DNA from: Tistrella mobilis
Lineage (GTDB): Bacteria; Pseudomonadota; Alphaproteobacteria; Tistrellales; Tistrellaceae
Assembly (NCBI RefSeq): GCF_041468085.1
Contig: NZ_CP121017.1
Location: forward strand, 3,351,676 to 3,415,675
Reading direction: 5' to 3'
Length of the DNA: 64,000 bases
This document shows positions 59,454-64,000 of the stretch, one piece after another. How positions within the stretch are numbered: the stretch's first letter is position 1; every line of letters begins with the position of its first letter. Made by a program: the position numbers and the translations under genes. The notes below the pieces were generated by a model. That model had not been told where the DNA came from. It was given only the letters and a program-made list of their open reading frames with translations, and did not search any database.

Positions 59454-60040
59454 GCGGTGCCGGCCACGGGCCAGAGGGCCGCGACGGTCCGCGTCACGAT
59501 GGCCGGCACGGTGTCGCCGGGTGCGATCGCCAGCCGGCCGTCGATGATCAGCATCGACAGGCCATGGACCAGAGCCCAGCGCGCCCGCCCGAGATCGGGG
59601 TCGATGTCGGGGCCGGCCCCCATGGCATGGGCGGCCTCGGCATCCGCGGCGATCCGCTGCTTCTGCGCCGGATTGAGCGGCCCCACCATCAACCGGAACA
59701 GGCCAGGATTTGCGCAGGCAAAGCCGACATAGGCCAGTGCCTGTGCCAATGACCGCGACCTGGGATCAACCCCCTGTTCCGTCGCGGCTTTCAACGCCGC
59801 CCCCAGCTCGCGAAACCCTTCGGCGGCCAGTTCGGCGAGCAGGGCCTCGCGGTTCTCGACATGGCGGTAAGGCGCCATGGCCGAGACGCCGGCCTGGCGC
59901 GCCACCTCGCGCAGGGACAGCCGGTCATGGCCTTCCGCCTCGATCAGACGACGCGCAGCCGCGATCAGCACCGGCTTGAGATCACGGTGATGGTAGCCGT
60001 CGGACGGGTGTGAAGCCTCCGTCTCGCCCATTGACGTCAT
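59441..60040 (-). CDS. TetR-family regulator with WHG-type C-terminal domain
   Basis: 199 aa. The HTH is LIEAEGHDRLSLREVARQAGVSAMAPYRHVENREALLAELA. The C-terminal part has ARWALVHGLSMLIIDGRLA, the WHG-domain signature. It overlaps the hydrolase tail to tail by 13 bp. It is divergent from the GST gene. Confidence 0.92.
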   Translation of the reverse strand: MTSMGETEASHPSDGYHHRDLKPVLIAAARRLIEAEGHDRLSLREVARQAGVSAMAPYRHVENREALLAELAAEGFRELGAALKAATEQGVDPRSRSLAQALAYVGFACANPGLFRLMVGPLNPAQKQRIAADAEAAHAMGAGPDIDPDLGRARWALVHGLSMLIIDGRLAIAPGDTVPAIVTRTVAALWPVAGTAHPA

Positions 60041-60055
60041 CCTCTTCCGCCTTAA

Positions 60056-60072
60056 TGTTTACAGTGTAAACA
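60056..60072. promoter_or_regulatory. Palindromic operator between tetR and the GST gene
   Basis: TGTTTAC-AGT-GTAAACA, a perfect 17-bp dyad 16 bp from the TetR start and 60 bp from the GST start. TetR WHG regulators typically bind such sites, so control of both genes is likely. Confidence 0.7.
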
Positions 60073-60131
60073 TATGAGGGGCGGCCAGTCCAGCCGCCGG
60101 CGCAAGGCAGGGTCAAGGGGTCTGAAGGGTC

Positions 60132-60800
60132 ATGATCGTCGTCCACCATCTGAACAATTCGCGCTCGCAGCGCGTGCTCTGGCTGCTGGAGGAGCTGGGG
60201 CTCGACTACGAGATCCGGCGCTATGAGCGCGACCCGGCCACAATGGAGGCGCCGGCAAGCCTGAAGGCGGTGCATCCGCTGGGCAAATCGCCGGTCATCA
60301 CCGACGGCGACGTCACCGTGGCCGAAACCGGCGCCATCGTCGACTACATCCTGGAGCAGTACGGCAACGGCCGCCTGGTTCCGGCCGCCGGCACGCCGGA
60401 ACGGCTGCGCTGGCGCTATTGGATGCACTATGCCGAAGGCTCGGCAATGCCGCTGCTGGTGATGAAGCTGGTGCTGATGCGCGCCCCCGATCGCACGCCG
60501 GCGCTGATCCGGCCGCTGGCGCGCAAGATCACCGGCGCGATCAATGCCGGCTTCGTCGACCCCAGGCTCAACACCAACCTCGCCTTCTGGGAGGCGGAGC
60601 TTGGCCGCGGCCCCTGGTTCGCGGGTGCAGAATTCACCACCGCCGACATCATGATGAGCTTCCCGGCCGAGGTATCCGCGCAGCGGATCGAGGGCGCCCG
60701 CAATGCCACCCGGGTGCAGGATTTCGTGAAGCGGATTCATGCCCGCCCGGCCTACCGCCGCGCCCTGGAGCGCGGCGGCGCCTATGCCTACGCCGACTGA
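60132..60800 (+). CDS. Glutathione S-transferase family protein
   Basis: 222 aa. The thioredoxin-like N-terminal domain has HHLNNSRSQRVLWLLEELGL (with Ser as probable catalytic residue), HPLGKSPVITDGD and ETGAIVDYI. The helical C-terminal domain has FTTADIMMSFP. It conjugates glutathione to electrophiles. Regulated presumably by the divergent TetR protein. Confidence 0.92.
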   Translation: MIVVHHLNNSRSQRVLWLLEELGLDYEIRRYERDPATMEAPASLKAVHPLGKSPVITDGDVTVAETGAIVDYILEQYGNGRLVPAAGTPERLRWRYWMHYAEGSAMPLLVMKLVLMRAPDRTPALIRPLARKITGAINAGFVDPRLNTNLAFWEAELGRGPWFAGAEFTTADIMMSFPAEVSAQRIEGARNATRVQDFVKRIHARPAYRRALERGGAYAYAD

Positions 60801-60831
60801 CACCCGCCCAGAACCACGACGGCGGCCATGA

Positions 60832-61116
60832 AGCCCCCGCTCCCGCACGTCCCCGTGCGGGAGCAAGCCGCCATTGAGGCGGCGGCCAAGGGCGCGGCAG
60901 CGCCCGCCCGGCGAGGGCCAAACAGACTCCCGCCATTGAGGCGGCGGCCAAGGGCGCGGCAGCGCCCGCCCGGCGAGGGTCAAACAGAACCCCGCCATTG
61001 AGGCGGCGGCCAAGGGGGGCGGAAGCACCCCGCCCGGCGAGGGTCAAACAGACTCCCGCCATTGCGGCGGCGACCAAGGGGGGCGGAAGCACTCCGCCCG
61101 GCGAAGGCCAGACAGA
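60832..61116 (-). repeat. Array of four palindromic repeat units (inverted relative to the 62.4-kb array)
   Basis: Four units of about 62 bp in reverse orientation, each reading CCGCCATTGAGGCGGCGG, a small GC hairpin, then CGCCCGGCGAGGG and CAAACAGA. A longer stem CTCCCGCAC...GTGCGGGAG stands at 60840-60866. The array fills the 316-bp gap between the GST and DUF4394 genes, and no gene is supported. Two units carry GGGGGCGGAAGCACCCC-type hairpins and two carry GGGCGCGGCAGCGCCC. Confidence 0.85.
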
Positions 61117-61935
61117 CTACTCCATCCAGGCGAGGTCGGTGATCGGTGCCGGTGCGCCTTCCACCGGGCGGACCGGCGTGGCCTTGCCGGTGGCCAGATC
61201 CAGCTTGTGGATCATCCCGCCATTCACCATCCAGCCGGCCTCGCCCCCCATATCGGTCGAGACGATGTTGAAGGCGATGGGCGTATCGACGGTGATGCCC
61301 AGCCGGCCGATCGCGGTCAGCACGCCGTCATTCGGCGGCGCCTGCTTCACCAGGGCGCCGATCGTGGCGTCGATATCGTAAAGCGCGGTGGCTTCGGCCT
61401 TCCGGCCGGTGCGCGAATTGGTATAGGCGCCGGCCACGATGTTCGGGGTCTCGCCCTTGTGCATATCGGCATAGGCGAGCCGGCCATCGATCACCGCCTT
61501 GCCGTCATCGACATTCACCCTGAGATTGGTGCCGTCGGGCGTGATCACCCGCAACCGGTCGGCAGCCGGATTGAAATCGACCGTCACACCATGGCTGGCC
61601 GACAGCTTCTCCGACAGGGTCGCCCGCGCCGTCGCCATGCCGGTATCGGGATCGATGGTGACGATCCGGCCGTCGTTTGCCAGGCCGTAAAGCTTGCCGT
61701 CGGCCGGCCGGACATCGATGCCCACCAGGCCGGGTACCCCCGAAATCCGGACCGTGTCGGTCACCTTGCCGGTATCCGGGTCGATCTGCACCAGGCTGCT
61801 GTCGCCCGCCAGCCCGACCAGCGTGCCGGCAGAGGCGGTGGTCATGCCCGGCATCATCGCCAGCATCGGCAGGGCGAGAACCGCCGCGGCGGCGGCACGG
61901 GCGGAACCGGTCTTCAGGTGTTGGAAGCGTGTCAT
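61117..61935 (-). CDS. DUF4394 domain secreted protein
   Basis: 272 aa. The signal peptide ends ASA before GTLVGLAG. The mature part is one beta-propeller-like DUF4394 domain: LVQIDPDTGKVTDTV, LYGLANDGRIVTIDPDTG, HGVTVDFNPAADRLRVI, LAYADMH and WMVNGGMIHKLDLATGKAT. GGGAG precedes ATG 61935. Function unknown. It lies between oppositely oriented repeat arrays. Confidence 0.88.
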   Translation of the reverse strand: MTRFQHLKTGSARAAAAAVLALPMLAMMPGMTTASAGTLVGLAGDSSLVQIDPDTGKVTDTVRISGVPGLVGIDVRPADGKLYGLANDGRIVTIDPDTGMATARATLSEKLSASHGVTVDFNPAADRLRVITPDGTNLRVNVDDGKAVIDGRLAYADMHKGETPNIVAGAYTNSRTGRKAEATALYDIDATIGALVKQAPPNDGVLTAIGRLGITVDTPIAFNIVSTDMGGEAGWMVNGGMIHKLDLATGKATPVRPVEGAPAPITDLAWME

Positions 61936-62157
61936 GGTCGGCGTCTCCCTCTCAATACGGGGCGGCGTCGGCGGGACGATCACGTCCCGATCCACCCATC
62001 AGGGAAACAACGCACCGACCGGCACCACTGGATGCACACCCCCGGGATTTTTTTGAGCCGGCGCTCCAGCAGGGCGAAATCCCCGGAACCATCGGCCTGC
62101 AAGCTGCAGCCCGACAGGTCGTTGGACATTCTGCAATGCGTTATTTCAAACGTTCAA

Positions 62158-62186
62158 TTGACTCTCGCGAAACTTTCCCCTACACA
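62158..62186 (+). promoter_or_regulatory. Promoter for the candidate small RNA
   Basis: TTGACT (62158-62163), a 17-bp spacer, TACACA (62181-62186), in an AT-rich island. A transcript would start near 62193. Confidence 0.45.
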
Positions 62187-62192
62187 GGACCT

Positions 62193-62419
62193 GCGCTTAC
62201 GAAAGGATCGGTCAGGAAACCCGGCAGACACTGTCGGAAACAGCCGATCTTCGTTGAACGCCCTGATGACTGGCAATCCGGCGGCGCAGGCTGCGTCTCC
62301 CCGGCAGATCCGCCGCCGTTGCTCATCCGTCACCGGTCCCCCTCCTCTCCCCCATGAGTGAGCGGTGGCGGATGTAGTCTCGGACGCCCGGCCCTGGTGG
62401 CCCGGGCGTCCTTTTTTTT
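62193..62419 (+). ncRNA. Candidate structured small RNA, about 225 nt
   Basis: It is bounded by a TTGACT promoter and a strong intrinsic terminator, and no convincing ORF lies between. Internal pairing is good. GATCGG (62206-62211) pairs with CCGATC (62244-62249), with an inner CTGT-CGGAA-ACAG hairpin beside it. ATCCGCC (62308-62314) pairs with GGCGGAT (62367-62373), and GCTCA with TGAGC lie inside it. I could not match it to SRP, 6S, tmRNA or RNase P. A 73-codon frame (62136-62357) overlaps it but looks accidental. Confidence 0.42.
62382..62419 (+). terminator. Strong rho-independent terminator on the plus strand
   Basis: GGACGCCCGG, a 10-nt loop, CCGGGCGTCC, then eight T residues (62412-62419). 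No plus-strand protein gene ends in front of it. This is why I propose an RNA gene upstream. Confidence 0.85.
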
Positions 62420-62429
62420 GGGGGGAGAG

Positions 62430-62939
62430 GAGTCTGTTTGGCCCTCGCCGGGCGGGCGCTGCCGCGCCCTTGGCCGCCGCCTCAATGGCGGCTTGCTCCC
62501 GCACGGGGACGTGCGGGAGCGGAGCCTGTACGGCTGACATCGAGCCTCTGGCCGGGCGGGGCGCTGCCGCGCCCTTGGCCGCCGCCTCAATGGCGGGAGC
62601 CTGTTTGGCCCTCGCCGGGCGGGCGCTACCGCGCCCTTGGCCGCCGCCTCAATGGCGGCTTACTCCCGCACGGGGACGTGCGGGAGCGGAGCCTGTACGG
62701 CTGACATCGAGCCTCTGGCCGGGCGGGGTGCTTCCGCACCCCTTGGCCGCCGCCTCAATGGCGGGAGCCTGTTTGGCCCTCGCCGGGCGGGCGCTGCCGC
62801 GCCCTTGGCCGCCGCCTCAATGGCGGGAGCCTGTTTGGCCCTCGCCGGGCGGGCGCTGCCGCGCCCTTGGCCGCCGCCTCAATGGCGGCTTGCTCCCGCA
62901 CGGGGCCGTGCGGGAGCGGAGCCTGTATGGCTGAGATCG
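62430..62939 (+). repeat. Array of six palindromic repeat units
   Basis: Six units built as CCTCGCCGGGCGGGCGC, a TGCC/TACC/TTCC loop, GCGCCC, then TTGGCCGCCGCCTCAATGG. They are joined either by a short GAGCCTGTTTGG link (62-bp period) or by a longer link with the stem GCTCCCGCAC / GTGCGGGAGC and a trailing GGAGCCTGTACGG. One unit has GGGGTGC-TTCC-GCACCCC, so both arms changed together. The array lies between the sRNA terminator and the PhzF gene; the 61936-62952 gap holds no supported protein gene. Confidence 0.88.
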
Positions 62940-62952
62940 GGCCTCTGATCAG

Positions 62953-63834
62953 TCAGCGGATGGGGGCGGTCAGGCCTGAGATGCGGATGGGGCTGCCGGG
63001 TTCGGGGCCGAAGCTGGCATGGATCAGGCTGGGGCGGCCCATGTCTTCGCCCTGCACCACCTCGATCGCCCCCTCTTCCAGCCAGCGGATGTCGCGCAGA
63101 TAGCCGGCCAGCGCCGCCGCGGCGGCGCCGGTCGCCGGGTCCTCGTAGACCCCGCCGATCGCGAAGGGGTTGCGGGTATGGAAGCGGGTGCGGCTTTCTG
63201 CGGTCACGAACAGGAAGGTGGCAAGCGACTGTTCCGCCTGAAGTGCCGCGCCACGGGCAAAGGCGTAGCCCAGCTGCGACAGACGTCGGCGGTCCTTCAG
63301 CGCCACCACCAGATGGTTGGCGCCGGCATGGATCAGCCGCACCGGCAGATGCGGATCCAGATCCCCCTCGCCCAGCCCGAATTCAGCCAGAACGCGCGCG
63401 ACGTAATCCGCCGGCGGCAGCCGGGTCCAGGTCGGCGGCGAGGTCAGCGCCGCAGCCCAGCCATCGCCATCGGGAATGGCCTCGACCGTGATCCGGCCGG
63501 CATTCAGGGTAAGATTATAGACCCCGGCCCCTGTCCGCGCACCAAGAGCGGCCCCGAGAGCGATGGTCGCATGACCGCAGAACGGCACCTCCTGGCGGGG
63601 TGCGAAATAGCGCACCCGCCAGCTGCCGGCCGTGCCGGATCGCGACAGATCCGGCCCAGGCAGATCAGGCACGGCAAAGGCGGTTTCGGAATAGCCGACC
63701 GCCCTGGCCACGGCCAGCATCTCCGCCTCGGACGGCCAGCTGTCGGCGAAGACCACCCCGGCCGGATTGCCGCCATCGGCATCCGTGGTGTCAGAGGTGA
63801 AGGCCGCGATCTTCAACACGGTGTCGGGGATCAT
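62953..63834 (-). CDS. PhzF-family isomerase
   Basis: 293 aa. It has the diaminopimelate-epimerase-like fold of PhzF proteins. The N-terminal GGNPAGVVF and YSETAFAV (catalytic Glu50) and the second-half EDPATGAAAAALAGYL are intact. VRYFAPRQEVPFCGHATIA is also diagnostic. The substrate is unknown in most non-phenazine members. It is divergent from a MocR-type regulator, a common pairing. Confidence 0.93.
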   Translation of the reverse strand: MIPDTVLKIAAFTSDTTDADGGNPAGVVFADSWPSEAEMLAVARAVGYSETAFAVPDLPGPDLSRSGTAGSWRVRYFAPRQEVPFCGHATIALGAALGARTGAGVYNLTLNAGRITVEAIPDGDGWAAALTSPPTWTRLPPADYVARVLAEFGLGEGDLDPHLPVRLIHAGANHLVVALKDRRRLSQLGYAFARGAALQAEQSLATFLFVTAESRTRFHTRNPFAIGGVYEDPATGAAAAALAGYLRDIRWLEEGAIEVVQGEDMGRPSLIHASFGPEPGSPIRISGLTAPIR

Positions 63835-63880
63835 GGGGGCATCGCTCCGGTTGCAGCTGCGTGGAGGATGACCGTATGAT

Positions 63881-63924
63881 GGTGACACTTGGCGCTCAAT
63901 CCCTATAGTGTCACGGTACACTTT
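63881..63924. promoter_or_regulatory. Repeated site in the phzF/mocR divergent promoter
   Basis: GGTGACACTT (63881) and GGTACACTTT (63915) form a direct repeat 34 bp apart. GTGACAC (63882-63888) and GTGTCAC (63908-63914) also form an inverted repeat. MocR/PdxR regulators bind such mixed direct/inverted boxes. Confidence 0.5.
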
Positions 63925-63945
63925 CGCCCGGAAGGCAGGACACGC

Positions 63946-64000
63946 ATGCGTCGCGGCTCGGACTGGACACCCCGCCTTGCGGCGGGCGACGGGTCGCTGG
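63946..64000 (+). CDS. Start of a MocR-type (GntR-aminotransferase) regulator, cut by window end
   Basis: 18 complete codons from ATG 63946: MRRGSDWTPRLAAGDGSL. The W-x-P-x-L-x8-L pattern is the usual opening of MocR/PdxR proteins, just before the GntR winged helix. Position divergent from PhzF supports this. The rest lies outside the window. Confidence 0.55.
   Translation, partial: MRRGSDWTPRLAAGDGSL

Noticed and set aside
62193-62419. SRP (4.5S) RNA
   Set aside because: The conserved GGAAGNAGCAGCC-type apical domain is absent, and the length is about twice that of a bacterial small SRP RNA.
62430-62939. CRISPR array
   Set aside because: The units are themselves near-identical over 60 bp, with no unique spacers and no cas genes. 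They are palindromic extragenic repeats.
62430-62950. Repetitive coding frames giving WPSPGGR-type peptides
   Set aside because: All frames through the repeats stay open only because of composition and the multiple-of-three-like spacing. There is no ribosome site and the same unit is non-coding elsewhere.

Overview
The window is about 64 kb of very GC-rich, densely coded DNA. The gene complement points to a free-living alphaproteobacterium of the Rhodospirillales/Geminicoccales kind, and Tistrella is my best guess. The clues are DUF2849-CysI with a DUF934 partner, DmdC-type acyl-CoA dehydrogenase with a MerR-regulated fad set, MeaB, PPDK next to glyQS, and decaprenyl/octaprenyl synthase next to tRNA-Pro. 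The genus is inference; no rRNA is present.

Layout. 0-8.7 kb: a LysR regulator diverges from an SDR and a catabolic operon made of a split two-subunit transketolase, a TRAP transporter (P, Q, M), a hydroxypyruvate/glycerate-type dehydrogenase and a MOFRL glycerate kinase. 8.7-10.7 kb: an isolated lasso-cyclase-like asparagine-synthetase homologue. 10.8-14.8 kb: sulfite reductase fused to DUF2849, DUF934, and a class III nucleotide cyclase. 15.2-22.8 kb: a minus-strand RiPP operon. Its core is a lasso-peptide set: cyclase, a 49-aa precursor that is easily missed, PqqD-like B1, and an HprK-type kinase. Fused-methyltransferase, P450 and Nif11-like genes follow by translational coupling, and a 2OG-Fe oxygenase lies upstream. 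No B2 leader peptidase and no exporter are visible. 23.2-33 kb: a secreted haem-motif protein, then a fatty-acid beta-oxidation regulon (acyl-CoA dehydrogenase, HAD-ECH fusion, thiolase, MerR regulator, FadD) with a matching 12-bp operator core at two promoters. 33.2-36 kb: a zeta-like toxin-antitoxin pair, a frameshifted membrane gene and two duplicated secreted proteins. 36-46.6 kb: housekeeping genes (meaB, ppdK, glyS, glyQ, sppA, a TrmN6-like methylase, ispB, tRNA-Pro). 46.9-54.9 kb: a PAS histidine kinase, then a lipid-tailoring cluster (desaturase, ACP, CFA-type methyltransferase, FAAL, acyl-CoA dehydrogenase, DpgC-like crotonase). 54.9-64 kb: small metabolic genes and two TetR units, a DUF4394 protein flanked by two oppositely oriented arrays of a palindromic repeat, a candidate structured small RNA, and a PhzF/MocR divergent pair.

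The two most interesting parts are the lasso-type RiPP operon, with its unusual tailoring set and missing protease, and the FAAL-ACP-desaturase cluster. Next come the dispersed repeat, whose hairpin is kept by paired base changes, and the possible sRNA at 62.2-62.4 kb.
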